DNA from: Mycteria americana
Taxonomy: Eukaryota > Chordata > Aves > Ciconiiformes > Ciconiidae
NCBI RefSeq assembly: GCF_035582795.1
Contig: NC_134367.1
Location: forward strand, 2,048,501 to 2,112,500
DNA length: 64,000 nucleotides
Direction of reading: 5' to 3'
In this document: positions 26,868 through 40,130 of the stretch, piece after piece
Position numbering within the stretch: the stretch's first letter is position 1
Layout: every line of letters starts with the position of its first letter
Notes under the pieces: model-generated
Databases searched by the model: none
What the model was told of the DNA's origin: nothing
What the model saw: the letters and a program-made list of their open reading frames with translations, nothing else
Translations under genes and position numbers: made by a program

Positions 26868-27711
26868 CTCATCAAAATTAACATTAAGCAGGAGGGGCAA
26901 AAGGCAACCATTTCCATCTGGTCCTCTCTGTAGGACTGATGTAGAGGGGAGGTGATGCTCTGCAGGTAACTACAGAGAAGGCAAAGAAGGAAAAATCTTT
27001 CTGGGTTACCTATAAATATATATATCGTAAAAAACCCAGGAAGTTCACCCAGGAGCAAGTGAGCAGACGTGCATTTGCACACCCTCTCCGGCAGCAGCCG
27101 TGCTGCGAGAGGAGGGATGCTGAGAAGGAGAGAGGGGACGCAGCGACCTACGGGGAGGTGGAGGAGGAGGAGTCCCCCGAGGAAGCACCCTGCCTGCACC
27201 CCATGGCATGCCGAGTCCCCTGGAAAGGCAAACTGGGGCTTTGCCTTGGTGGAGAAAAACCTGGGACAAAGCTCAAAAATAGAGATGCTGGGCTAATATA
27301 AAAGAAAGCTGTGTACCGACGTGATTTCTGCTAATAATTCAGCCCACGTTAGTAGAATCCCCGAGAGCTTGTAGTTCACAAGTCTCTGCTTCATCCTCAC
27401 AGGTCAAACACCTTGATGCTTCGCTAAGATGAGCAGCACGGGTGCCTCCACGCCAGACTCCTTTGGGTTTTGCAGCTCTGAGAAGGCATTTGCCTTTTGG
27501 AGAGCTCCAAGGTTCAGGTTGCCTTTGCCAGGGAATGGGCAAAGCTACCTCCCGAACTGGGCATCACAACCGCAGCGGAGCATCTCCGCTGATATTAGGG
27601 GGTGTTAGCTCTTTAGATGGCGTAAAAATAGGCTGGGGGGGTGGAGGGTGACTGCCAGGAGCCAAGGCAGGAGCGCCAGCCTTGTGCCAGCCCTTTTCCC
27701 ATCATCTAATC

Positions 27712-28015
27712 ATAGAATCATGGAATCACAGAACGGTTTGGGTGGGAGGGGACCTTTAAAGGCCATCCAGTCCAACCCCCTGCCACGAGCAGGGACATCT
27801 TCAACCAGAGCAGGTTGCTCAGAGCCCCGGCCAACCTGACCTGGAATGTTTCCAGGGACGGGGCATCGACCACCTCTCGGGGCAACCTGGGCCAGTGTCT
27901 CACCACCCTCAGCGTAAAACATTTCTGCCTTATCTCTAGTCTGGATCTCCCCTCTTTTAGTTTAAAACCATTCCCCCTTGTCCTATCGCTACAGGCCCTA
28001 CTAAAAAGTCTGTAT
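27712..28015 (-). mobile_element. CR1 LINE 3' fragment, inverted relative to the 31-kb copy
   Basis: The plus strand begins with TCATAGAATCATGGAATCAC, followed by the inverted CR1 block ACCTTTAAAGGCCATCCAGT, and continues to CAGGCCCTACTAAAAAGTC. It is the reverse complement of the last 305 bp of the CR1 at 31.05-31.50 kb with only a few differences, so both belong to one young subfamily. It is truncated on its 5' side. Confidence 0.93.
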
Positions 28016-28048
28016 ATCATGGTTAAAATATTTATATCATGGTTAAAA
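28013..28048. repeat. 20-bp tandem duplication at CR1 junction
   Basis: TATATCATGGTTAAAA occurs twice, 20 bp apart, exactly at the truncated 5' end of the neighbouring CR1. It may be a target-site or repair scar of the insertion. Confidence 0.75.
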
Positions 28049-31046
28049 GGAGGCCGGCAAGGTCAGCATAACTCTGTACGAGTTATCCCCAGCTCTCAAA
28101 CTGCTCCTTGAAGCCCTAAGGAGGAGAAAGCAAACTGAGCAATGCCCTAATTTATATTAAGATCTAGGCACGGATTAGCAAAATGTAAGATAACGGTACA
28201 ATCTGCTTGCACCATCCTCCGGTTACCCTACGCTGAACACAGCATCCCCGCGTTTGCAGATGAATGGGGCTCTTTCATTAATAGCTAACGCCTGGGCCAG
28301 AAAACTCATCTATTTAAAACCATTAATGGAATGGGAAAGGATCATCCTGCAGATCAGAAACAGTCTATACAACTTCTGATTTTAGATTTTCCCTTTGGAG
28401 GGAGTAGTTTTTCTTTTAGCCTCCTTAGATACCATCGTGCTGGGCGTCATAACGAGATAAGCAGACTCAGACGCCGTTAAACAACAGATGAAAGATGCAG
28501 CCATCGTCATCGCTGAAGACGTCAGGCCCGTGGTAGTCCGGGTTATGTGACCTATGGGAGAATGACAAGAAAATCCTGAAATTTTATTCTAAAAAGGAAA
28601 TCGCATGGCTGTGAATGAAATCTTTGTGCCGCTGATGAACCCCATTGCCAGAGCTTGGCTGGCATTTTAGGGGATGCTAGTACATTCAGGGCAATAAAAA
28701 CCGTGCTCATTTTTATGTTTATGCCATTAGAAATATAAATGTGTGAGGGAAAACACTTTATCCCAAGAAAATTCCCCATTGCAGAGACTTGCTGGAGCAC
28801 CTGCTTTACAGAGGGGTGTGAAAAATAAGGCGCCAGTGAACTCAGGAAGGCTGATGTAGATGGAACGGTGTCAGCAGATGAGTTTTCTCTATTTTTTGGG
28901 ACAATATTGTGGCTCTTGCTGCTAAAATCCTATTAATCCACGGCTGCCCAGCGAAGGTCGGGGCTGGGGTGCCTGTGCGGGGAGCGGCGGTGGTGGCAGC
29001 TCTCCTGGTGCAGCCAGGCATTTCGGACCTCGGGGCCAAACACCTTCCCGTGCGAACCAGACCCGAGACAGGCAAAGCCACCCAGCAGCTCAGGGCAACA
29101 CCCCGAGCCCGCTGCATTTCTGCCATGCCCACGACACCGCTCAGGACATCCTGCCCCTGTTGGGAACCCCTATTCTGGAGTTTCAAAGACATTGGTTTCA
29201 CGGACCGATCACCCCATACACCATTTTCCTGACTCCTGCACAGCCACCGACCTCCCCTCCATTTGTACCGGGTGCCAAATCACCTCCAGCGTGTTTTGCA
29301 CCTTGCTGCAATGGGTGACGGCACAGGGGAAATCAAATCTACCGCCTTCCCACAGGTCACGCCCATGCGGTGGTTTTTGCTCCTGGCCGCAGCATTTCCT
29401 ACTCCCCAGACCCCTCTGAAGGACTGGGACCAGTTCACAGAAGACGCTGGACTGGGCTCCTCGGGAGCGTGCAGCTGGTGTGTCCATGGGACCCCGTTTT
29501 CCACTGAAATCGGTGCGAGTTTGGCTCATATCATGAAGCAGGAGTTCAGGTTTCCTCAATCCATCTCCCGGCTCTTTGTCACGCCTCTCACCGAGCCTTG
29601 GGAGCGGCGGTGAAGCTTTCCCGGGCAAATTGTCAGGCGATGGAAACTGGTGCGAATCCCTGAAGATCCCCGATTTCCTCAGCCTGCGGATCTGACCGAG
29701 GCTTCGCTCTCACCGCCTCGTGTTGAAAGAGGGATAATTTTATTTACCTTTCTCCTAAGGATGTGGCAAGGGCGAGTGGTTTTGAATCTTGCTTTGGAGA
29801 GCAAATTGGGAAGCGTCACTATCAATGACTTCCCCCAAAATCCAGCCCATTCTAACAGTAAATCTAAAAGGAGAATTAAATGTGAAAAGGCACCACTCCC
29901 GCTATTAATTTCTTCACTGCGCTGTTCCCTTTCCTCTTTTATTCTGCCTCATTTTCAGTCCCTTGCCAACAGATCCTTGGCAGCTCTCATAAAAGCAATT
30001 ATCATCTTTAGTAAAGTTTTTGCACTATTTTTTTGCTTCATTCTGGAACTGAATTTTCTCCCTAATGTCATTCTGTCAGTCCCAAACTTCGCCGGCTGCA
30101 TCGCGCCTCCTGCTCTGGCTTTTCTGCCACGTGCCCTCCCTTGGCATTTCTGGGCTCGCTCAAGGAGCTTTTCTCTTTTGCCAGAGAAGATGCTCAACCC
30201 CACGCAGCCCCGAGATGCTTTTGATTGACCAGGACTTGGAAGCAATCCAAGGCATCGCTCTGAGCGAAATTAAAAATACCACCTTGTCCACGGGTCTGTA
30301 GAAATTCATGCGCTTGAAGGGCAGGCGCTGCACCCCAGGAGATGCTTTCAATAACCTCCAATTTTATTTTGGCCAAGGTTGTACCTGAGAAAGAGATAGG
30401 GAGCCCCGTCCTTTAGAGAAGCCGTCCTGATAAATGGTCCAGATCAGACTTGCAGATCTGAATTTCTCCAGTTGGGGAAGTTCAGAATCGGAGCCAAATT
30501 GGCAATTTTGATCTAAATCCTCTCTTTTTGCTTTAATTACGTTTCCTGTTGGCTTCTTCCCTCATTCTAGACAGTGCGCCGGGTGACTCTGGGATAAGCA
30601 GGCTCTTAACGCAGCTCTGATTTCGTTGGCCTGAAGGATGCTATTTTTCAGCTCATCTCGTTAAAGAGCTGCTGTTCGGGGGCTGGGAAAGGCTGAACTC
30701 ACCCCGCAGCGGGACCGCTGCCCTGGATGTCTCACCAGCATCCATCAGGAGCACCCGCCCCAGATGTTGACATCTGCACTATCTCCTGAGCAGATGAAAT
30801 AAACGGGGAGGATTCAACTCCCGGGTCTAAACTATGAGCGTTTGCACCCAAGCAAGTCAACCTGTGCTTCGTCTGCCATCAGCCAAGAGCTGACCACTGG
30901 TGTCTGCGATTCCCATCCAGCAACACTCACCCGGGTGCTGTTTTCTCTGCTGCTCATCTCCCGTCCCACTTGAACACCTACAGCTCTACCCTTTAGTGTC
31001 TTGGTGCTATAACACGGCGTGTTCAAGGGTCTCAACAGGCGTCACG
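28049..31046. other. Non-coding DNA between two inverted CR1 copies
   Basis: No recognisable exon. The longest frames (for example 29,209-29,628 minus and 29,650-30,228 plus) lack any domain or repetition and are embedded in sequence of ordinary composition; I do not call them. Confidence 0.5.
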
Positions 31047-31497
31047 GGCCACAGCAATGGCCAGAGGGCTGGGACACTTCTGCTGGGGAGAAAGGCTGAG
31101 AGAGCTGGGGCTGTTCAGCCTGGAGAAGAGAAGGCTCCAGGGAGACCTTATTGGGGCCTTCCAGTTCTTAAAGGGGGCCTATAAGAAAGATGGGGACAGA
31201 CTTTTTAGTAGGGCCTGTAGCGACAGGACAAGGGGTGATGGTTTTAAACTAAAAGAGGGGAGATCCAGACTAGAGATAAGGAAGAAATTGTCTATGCTGA
31301 GGGTGGTGAGACACTGGCCCAGGTTGCCCGTAGAGGTGGTGGATGCCCCATCCCTGGAAACATTCCAGGTCAGGTTGGCCGGGGCTCTGAGCAACCTGCT
31401 CTGGTTGAAGATGTCCCTGCTCGTGGCAGGGGGCTGGACTGGATGGCCTTTAAAGGTCCCTTCCCACCCAAACCGTTCTGTGACTCTGTGATTCTAA
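31047..31497 (+). mobile_element. CR1 LINE 3' part, 5'-truncated
   Basis: The plus strand encodes LRELGLFSLEKRRLQGDLI, the conserved end of the CR1 reverse transcriptase ORF. It then continues into the 3' region and ends with the tail TTCTGTGACTCTGTGATTCT. About 450 bp remain. One frame stays open across much of the copy, so it is comparatively young, but it is far too short to be active. Confidence 0.95.
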
Positions 31498-34400
31498 GTG
31501 CAGTGGATGCTCTCAGAGATGCTGCTTCTCCTCCTGCCCCCTCTGCTCACTCCCCAGCATTTCACCTCCCGAGGCCACCGCAGAAAACGAGGAGCTTTCC
31601 CCAATGTACGCTTTTGGGAAGCCGCACTTCATTTGTATATTGGTGGGTAACAGGCATCTGCCGGTGGCAATCCTGGATTTTCCCACTTTGCCCCCAAAAT
31701 TCTTCATTAAGGACTCGGGATACAACACCCCTTTGTGGCCCCTGCTGCTAAGCCAAAAATCCCCTCCCTGTTCCTACTTTTTGCTTGCAAAAAGGTCTGA
31801 AATGCAGTGAAATGGTGAAAATCTTTGGGCTTCCGAAGTCCTCGAGGAGCCTTTGGAGATGGGAGGGGGTCCTGGGCATCAGCGCAGGCGGTGGGGGCCA
31901 GACGTTCCTAACGGAGCCGTACGCGCCTCACCCCTCTCCGAAATCAGCTTGTCGCGGCGGTAGCTCCGCTTCCCTAGTTCCCCTCCTGTGAGCTGGGATC
32001 AGACTGAGCGGAGTGGAGCTCGCGTGCAATATCAACGGGCGAGTACAGTCGTTACGACCCGCTGTTACACTCAATTTTCTTTTGTAAGAAAGATTCCCTT
32101 CATCCTGCCGGCTGGCTGATGCCTGGTTATACTATACATCACTGCATATTTTCCACTTGAGATCAATACCGCAGTTCCCGGATGCTTTGAAGAGCGCTGC
32201 CGGCATCCTGCAGACCCCGGGTGCTTCACCGGGCATCGCTCGGGGAACAACACGAAGCAATTTTGCTTCCCCGGCCCCATCGCCGTACCCCCCCTCGCTG
32301 TCATTTCTTCTTCGCCATCCCATCATCTTCAGGCAGAGCTCTGCCAACACTTTATTTTATTATATTCAATCATGTGAAAACGCTCTTGGCAAGAAACCCG
32401 ACTGCTCTGAACTTATTTGTTGTAGGGGTGGGTTTTTTTTTTTTTTTTTTGTTTTAACAATTCTGCATTGTTTCGGGCTATTGCGCTCACTAGGAGGCTC
32501 GAGTTTCGTGCATTCGTTTGCTTTTCTCTTGTCAAATCTGCTTTCGGAATCTGTTGTTTGGCTCTTGTACGCACCCTCTTCCGTCTCCAACCATTCTTTT
32601 TCACTTTAAGTCCTTTTTCTGCCAGCTCCAACTCGGTTTAACCAGGCTGCGTATTCAATTTCGGCACTTCGGGTTCCAAAAGAAGAGAGAAAAATACCCA
32701 AATACGCCACTTAATGCCACCATATTAATCTTGTGATGGCTCCCAAATGCTAAATTAACCCTGGGGAGATGCGATTGCAGCTGACTTTGCATATATGGCT
32801 ACCATACCTTTAGCTGTGAACATATACAACTGCTGTGAAAACCAGATAACGGGAGTTGAGTTCAGTTCTGCTCTTGCAGAAGGTTCCCCCCAAGTAAGAG
32901 GTGATTTATGCTGGCGGAAACGAGAGGAAACTTGGGATCTTTTGCCCTTTGATGAATTCCACGTGCTGCCCGAAGAAACGCTTCGCATCCTCATTCCGAT
33001 AAACGTATTAAATAATCGCAATGGGTTTATGTTCCTGGCTGCAGGGCACTGATCACATTTTCTCTAAACCTTTCAATACAACAGATCTGGAGGAGCTGCT
33101 TCAAATCGAGGTCGAATCTGGCTTCCCATCGTAAACTAAGGCTTAATCCGGGGCTCCCAGGACCAGCTGATGACCCCCAAAACCAGAGGACAGTTCCTTT
33201 TACCGGTAGGGATGTGGCCGGTGGGTTTTGCCATGATTCCCGGCGCGCAGCAAGACCAGACATGAAACACGTTAGCGATTTCTCCTTCCTGGTTCAATCG
33301 ATTCTGCCACCAAGTGATGTGCGATCCCAACGTCCACTTTTCACAGCTAGAAAAGTCCTCGTCTAAAAACATCGGGCTGTTGTACAGCATCTTTCCTACC
33401 AGGTCTTTTTCGAAGAGTCTTTTTTATTATTATTTATAACTTTTTTCCAGCAGTCTGGCCTTCCACTTGCGATCAGCAGTTGGTCCCCTCTTCTCCCGCT
33501 GCGTAACGGGCTCAACGGCTCAACGCAACACCTGGTCTTACCTTGGAAAAATGCCCCTCTGCCCATTGCGCCTGAAATTTGGGACTGGTGGAGTCGATGG
33601 ATACTGGGTCCCCTTTGCTTAAAGATGTGTCTGGGATGGACACGGCAGAGGGAAGAGAAATGGGAGGGTCCAGATGCCACATCTGGAAGGGGGAGATGCA
33701 GATGACGGCTCCGGAGGAGAAGCAACGGGACCTTGCACACCTGCAGCTGGACCTCCATGGTGCAACCACATCCTCCATGAACCTGGTTTTGAAATGCTTT
33801 GGCTCTGCAGCCCCCACGTCCACCCATGCATCTGCACCGAGCACTGCTGATCCCTTCACGGGGAACCCCAAGTCCTGCATGTGGGGGACAGTGAACCCCC
33901 TTCCCGCAAGCCCCTCGCAGCCCCGGGAGCTGGTTAAACATGCGTGGGAGGTGCGGTGCAACACATGGAGCTCACCAGCGTGCTGCGGCTGCATTTAGAT
34001 AATGATTTCCAGCTGGTCTCCCACTCCTAGCCTGGACGCTGTTCCTCAGCTCGTCTCGCCTTTGGCTGGCTGCCTCCCTCCTTTCGTCCTCGCTGGAAGC
34101 AAGCAAGGTTTCTGTCTTCTCTAGGAAGTTGCAGAATGCTACAAAATCCCAGGATTTGTGGAAGGGTGTGGAAGTGCAGAGCTTGGTGGAGAACCTGGCA
34201 TCACAGTCAGTGCCGGCACGGGGAGGTCCAGGGTGGGGCTCCAGGAACAGGGAGTCTTCTTCAGACAGCGACCGTGATGGTGATTTATTGAAGCCAGAGG
34301 AGATGATGGGGAAGTCGGTGAGATGAAGCACCAAAGCCACCAACTCTGGTGCTGAGCTTCATCATCTCAGCTGGAGATGGGTTGTTGCCTAAATGCCCCC

Positions 34401-35330
34401 AAAATACACCTCAGCATGGTAACAGCTACAGGGGCGAGCTTCAACCTCATGGAGAAAGCTTTAGCATGCTCACCAAAATAAATGAAGCGTAAACATCAGC
34501 AGCTTTAGGTTAATCTTCTAAATATCCTGGGCCAAAGCTCAGAAACATCGTGATGACATGGAGCGCAACCACGAAGACGGTGGAGGAGAGATGGATGCGC
34601 TCCTGACAGCAGCTGCTGCTGAAGTGATGGCGTACATTAGCTGAACACCAACGTCTTCACGCCCTTCTCCTTTGCCATGACCTCATCTTGGTGCAAGTCA
34701 CTTGGCCATGCACGGGTGGGGATACGCGTTGAGTCCACGGTGTCCTAACATATCTCCTGGTGATGACATTGGATGTTGAGTAAGTCTGGGGTGAATCTTG
34801 GATAAAGCCGGTGGACTTCCCTGGCATCACCGCTTACCTGCTCCCATCCCTGATGGCCGTTTAGCACCGTCCTGCAGATCCTGGGTGGGAAGCTGGTAGC
34901 TCGTGGCTGGCAGCGAGGGGGTAGAGCAAGTGACCCGGGCTCGGTGGTGACCGGGGTATCTGCCCTCCAGCAAGGAGCAGCAGAAACTCACCTGGGCCCT
35001 TCAGACACTTTAGGTGTAGTTTAAACAACTTTAGGCTATTCCGTAATTTCATTCCTTGTATTTTGGTGCCCAGCTCGGCGGGGACCTCGAAGTCAGCAAG
35101 GAACGGGCCGCGGCACCAGTGCTTCCAGTTTCGGCGTTTGAAAGCAGAAGGACCCACGCCCGCCGGGTCCTTCGAGCTTGCAACGTGGAGGGGAGGATTT
35201 GGAGCAGCCCCGGGCAACCCACAGCAGAGAAGGGAACGTGGACCCGGTATAGTGATCCATACGTTCCAGGCCGTCATGTATGCCTGTGCCTACATGCGTC
35301 TGCGTGTAAAGAGAAAGGAAACGTATACGG
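31498..35330. other. Non-coding DNA
   Basis: No exon or element recognised. Contains a poly(T) run at 32,433-32,450. Short open frames, including 32,795-33,052, show no family resemblance or splice context. Confidence 0.5.
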
Positions 35331-36300
35331 TAATAAATATCTACATACGTATATATACTGTACTATGTACTGTACAGTACGTAAAGTATCTATACAGCGT
35401 GTATATTTATACTATATCTATAGGGATAGTATATATAGATAGTATATATAGAGAACAGTATATACTATAGCATACTTTATCTACATAAAGTACATAATAC
35501 TGTGTGTGCTGTATATAGTACATTATACTATATACACTATCTATACTATATGTAGTGTATATATATGTATAGTGTATAGTATATACTGTAGTGTATATAT
35601 AGTATGTATACTATATGTGTATATGTACACTATATATACACTATATAAACACATCTAGTACAGCATACGTATAGTATATATAGTACATAATACATATAGT
35701 ACATAAGATATAGTATCTATATATGCTATCTATACTGTACTATATAGAGAGTACAGTATTATAGTACTGTATTATACTGTATTTTATGGTATTAATATTA
35801 GACTGTATTATACAGTACATTCTAATAGTACTGTATTATATATAGAACAGTATATAAAATGGCATACTTTATATACATCAAGTACATAGTACTGTGTGTG
35901 CTATATATAGTACATTATACTGTATATACTACCTATACTATATGTAGTGTATATACGATATATGTATATCTATACTATATGTAGTGTGTATATATGTACA
36001 GTGTATAGTATATACTGTAGTGTATATAAGGTATGTACACTACATGTGTATATGTACGCTATATATACACTATATAAACACATCTAGTACAGCGTATGTA
36101 TAGTATATATAGCACATAGTATATATAGTACATAATATATAGTATCTATATATGCCATATATACTGTACTTATGCCATATATACTGTGCTATAGATAATA
36201 CTGTACATGTATGTATCTACATATTTATTATATATATGCACATCATATTGTTATAATACATAATTATGTGCATGATTTTATCTATGCGTAGATTTACGTA
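35330..36300. repeat. AT-rich palindromic TATA/GTAC array with internal duplication
   Basis: Nearly 1 kb made of TATATAGTACA/TACTGTATA-like words. Two large parts are duplicated head to tail: the block starting GAACAGTATA at about 35,452 recurs at about 35,846, and ACATCTAGTACAGC at 35,651 recurs at 36,080. The spacing shift from about 394 to 429 bp shows an insertion inside the second copy. The words are self-complementary, so cruciform formation is likely. Confidence 0.9.
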
Positions 36301-36817
36301 TAGATATCTACGTATATCTATACATATGTAGATATATAGATAGATGTATATCTATATAGATAGATATCTATATAGATATAGATACAGATATCTATAGATA
36401 GATAGATATCTATATAGATATAGATACAGATATATATATAGATAGATATCTATATAGATATGGATACAGATATAGATAGATAGATAGATAGATATAGATA
36501 CAGATATCTATAGACAGATAGATATCTATATAGATATAGATACAGATATAGATAGATAGATATCTATATAGATATGGATACAGATATAGATAGATAGATA
36601 GATAGATATAGATACAGATATCTATAGACAGATAGATATCTATATAGATATAGATACAGATATAGATAGATAGATATCTGTATAGATATGGATGCAGATA
36701 TAGATAGATAGATAGATAGATAGAGATACAGATATCTATAGATAGATATCTATATAGATATAGATACAGATATAGATAGATAGATAGATAGATATCTGTA
36801 TAGATATGGATACAGAT

Positions 36818-36854
<37 letters not shown>

Positions 36855-36905
36855 GATACAGATATCTATAGATAGATAGATATCTATATAGATATAGATA
36901 CAGAT

Positions 36906-36946
<41 letters not shown>

Positions 36947-37035
36947 GATACAGATATCTATAGATAGATAGATATCTATATAGATATAGATACAGATATA
37001 GATAGATAGATATCTGTATAGATATGGATACAGAT

Positions 37036-37072
<37 letters not shown>

Positions 37073-37310
37073 GATACAGATATCTATAGATAGATATCTA
37101 TATAGATATAGATACAGATATAGATAGATAGATATCTGTATAGATATGGATGCAGATATAGATAGATAGACAGAGATAGATACAGATATCTATAGACAGA
37201 TAGATATCTATATAGATATGGATGCAGAGATAGATAGATAGATAGATAGATAGATAGGTAGATAGATAGATAGATACCTATAGATAGATATATCTCTCTA
37301 TATCTCTCAG
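36300..37310. repeat. GATA/TATC satellite with higher-order structure
   Basis: About 1 kb of (GATA)n interspersed with TATCTATATAGATAT and GATACAGATA variants. The variant words recur in the same order roughly every 80-130 bp, so the array is built of duplicated multi-unit blocks. On the minus strand it gives a YLSIYLSI peptide shadow, which is not a gene. Confidence 0.95.
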
Positions 37311-37801
37311 AAGCACACTCAGAAATGTCCAAAGCGAAGCTGGAAACCCCCAGTACCCGGGGCAACACGCGGGATTCAGGGGAAGGGGAGGGCCCGTCCC
37401 GGCGGGCCAGGGGGGAGGACGGGAGCCTTTCACCCGCTTTTTCCCGCGTTTTTTCCCGCGCTGCCGCGGCGAGCGGTGCCGCGCTCGGGAGAGGCTCCGA
37501 GCCGCCAGGTGCTGAGAACGTTGGGTCTCCTCAGCAAACCCCTCCGGGCTGAGCCTGCGCGTCAGCGCGAGGGCACGGGGCCCTCGGGCGCTTCGTGCCC
37601 CAAGGAGAGGTCGAGAGTGCTTGCCCTGTCTGCGGAAGGCTTCTAAAAGGAGGGGGGGTCTCCCTGCTTCCTTCAAAAATTATAAATTAGAGTTTCCGCT
37701 GCTTTTCCTGGTGCCCCATCCTATACGGCAACCGGGAGAGAAAGGTGGGGAACGGTTTTTATTCCTTCGGCTTAGGTAGTTTTTACTCCTGACGTTGTTT
37801 C

Positions 37802-37905
37802 TAGAATCACGGAATCGTAGAGGTTGGAAAAGCTCTTTAAGATCACCGAGTCCAACCGTAAACCTAACACTGCCCAGCCCACCGCTGCACCACGTCCCTG
37901 CGAAG
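37802..37905 (-). mobile_element. CR1 LINE 3'-end fragment
   Basis: The plus strand reads TAGAATCACGGAATCGTAG, then AGGTTGGAAAAGCTCTTTAA, then CCGTAAACCTAACACTGCCC. This is about 100 bp of the same subfamily as the 3.95 kb copy, mutated further at CpG-like positions. Confidence 0.88.
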
Positions 37906-39961
37906 CAGCGGTGAAGGAACACACCAGCACCGCAGAGAGCAGCCGCCTGCGCCGGGGCAACGCCAAGAGCCCGACCGAGCCGGAAAGCTTCTGGGACCCC
38001 TCAGAGATGGGAAATTGGGGGGAAATCAGCAGGGAAAGGGTGCTGCCGCGTCGCCCTGGCCGAGCCCTGCAGCCACCTGCCTCGAAACCCATCGCAGCAG
38101 CGCTGCCTCGCTTACGAGAAACCCTTAAACTTCCCCGAGCTCCTTTCAAGCAGCATAATTAGGCATAAAAATGGCATAAACGCGACTTTGCACGTGGCAT
38201 TGCCTTCCCTAGCTGCGCCGACGGGCCAAAACCTCCGCTCGCCGGCTCCTCCAAATGCAATTTCCAAGGGAACGGTTTTGGCTGCAGGTGCCCATCGCTT
38301 GGTCGGGCCGGGTTTTAAAATACACAAAAGCCCGGAGCTGTCATGAGAAATTAGAAAGGAGGAGATGAAGGCACACACGGAGCTGCCTTTCTCAGCCTTC
38401 TGGAAAATTTTAAAAGTCATTAAATTTGAAGCGAGAACGTCAGAATGGCACAGCAGCTCAGCCAGCTTAAAATAGGGCGACAAATGACTGCTGGAGACAG
38501 AGGGTTTCATTACAAGAGGCAACGGGCCAGGATTGTCAAATGCCACCACCGCTCCCGCTTGGGGAAGACATCGGCTTCGTCCCGGCCCCCTGGGGCTCGG
38601 CATCCCAGGGTCGCCTCCTGCCCCCCTCTGGTTTCTCCTCCAGACTGGAGCATCCTCAGAAATGCTCCTGGGAGGGTATCTGTAGCCCGAGGAAACCTCT
38701 CGTCCCGGTGATGGGGATTTTGGAGGATGCTTTGGTGCGCAGGGAGGCTGCAGGGCACCTGGGAGGTGCACAGTGAATTTTGCACGGGAAAAGTGGCAAA
38801 ATTCGGGCCGACGCAGCTCGTTCTGCGCCCGAGACGCTTGCAAAGGGACCGCCAGCTCGCAGCCGGCCTCAGCTGCTGGGTCACCCCCTCCATCCCGTTT
38901 TATTTCCTAGCAGAGCCCAGGGCTGACCGGCACGGGGACCGGTCCCCACCGAGGTCCCAAACCCGCTTCTCATCCCGTGAGCCGCGTCCCAGCCGGCCTC
39001 GCCCCATCCCCGGGACCTCACAGGGTGCAAAGCCTCCGGAAGGGAGCGGGAGAGCCGGTGCCCTGGCTTTCCGCAGCTTGGGTTTCTTAAGTGCAATATT
39101 TTGGTGAGGATTTTGGTACCCTTCAACTATCTCGTTTAATTGCTTTCTTGATTGCTGAAGTTAATTTCATAGCACTTGGGCAGGTGGAGGGGCTGCAGAA
39201 TAAGCTGGGTCGTGCTCGTACCCCCAGTGACCGCTCGGCGCGCTCCTTGAGAAGCAAATACCAGAATAAAACATGTTTAATTCCCCCTAAGACCTGGGAA
39301 CCTCCTGAGATGCCTTACGGAGCTCCCGAGAAAGGCCAGCTCCTGCCCGGCACCTCGGCTTCCTCCCTGCTGCCTCCACCCTGTCTCCCTCCTCCCACCT
39401 GTGGCTTAACTCCTCCGGTAGGAAGCAAAATTCGAATTTAAACTGATTTAATCGCCAGGCAACGTGTCCGCCCTTATTTATATTCGCATCAGGCTGCCGC
39501 TCGCACGGCTTCAGCTGACGGAGAATCAATTCACGCTGTCGGAGGAGGCGAATCTCCAGCCACCGTGGTGCAAATCACCTAAAAACCTGACGGTGTTCAC
39601 ACCGGAGCGTCCTCCTCCTGCAGCCGAGCCCAGGGCTTATTGCTCTTGACCCACTGGAAACAAGCCCTTAATTTGCACGGGACCTTTCTTTCTCCGGTGA
39701 TGGTGCAGTCGGACCTCGCGGGAGTAGGAACGCCTCTTTTTAACGCTGCTGTGGGTTATTTCAATATTTGTGCAGAAAAAAGCGCTTGTTTTTTGGTCTC
39801 CGGATGCTCCGGAGCACGGATTCGTCCTCCAAAGCAGGAGCTTGGAGCCTGCAGCCTGGAAGGGGCGAAGCTCCGTGGGATTACAGCTGCTCCCCAAACC
39901 CCGCCAGGTCGCAGCGCATTTATAGCATGGAAATAACGAAGGGAAAAAAGCTCTGAATTTT
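37906..39961. other. GC-richer non-coding DNA
   Basis: Base composition rises here, marking the start of a GC-rich block that lasts to about 50 kb. A small CpG-rich patch also precedes it at 37.33-37.64 kb. No exon is supported; several overlapping open frames occur on both strands, as expected from composition. Confidence 0.45.
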
Positions 39962-40061
39962 NNNNNNNNNNNNNNNNNNNNNNNNNNNNNNNNNNNNNNN
40001 NNNNNNNNNNNNNNNNNNNNNNNNNNNNNNNNNNNNNNNNNNNNNNNNNNNNNNNNNNNNN
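39962..40061. other. Assembly gap (100 N)
   Basis: Exactly 100 N, the conventional placeholder for a gap of unknown size. It abuts the GGGAA repeat, so the missing sequence is probably an expanded copy of that repeat. Any reading frame drawn across it is meaningless. Confidence 0.99.
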
Positions 40062-40130
40062 GGGAAGGGAAGGGAAGGGAAGGGAAGGGAAGGGAAGGGA
40101 AGGGAAGGAAGGGAAGGGAAGGGAGAGGGG
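40062..40130. repeat. (GGGAA)n microsatellite at gap edge
   Basis: About a dozen GGGAA units with small variants (GGAAG, GAGAG), beginning directly after the gap. The array is incomplete on its left side. Confidence 0.93.

Noticed and set aside
32795-33052. 85-residue frame with mixed, protein-like composition
   Set aside because: No recognisable family, and the flanks do not give a convincing exon; kept out as unsupported.
36300-37310. CRISPR-like direct repeats
   Set aside because: The repeats are tetranucleotide satellite words without unique spacers, in a vertebrate genome.
37084-37368. YLSIYLSIYLS-type minus-strand frame
   Set aside because: Translation of the GATA satellite.
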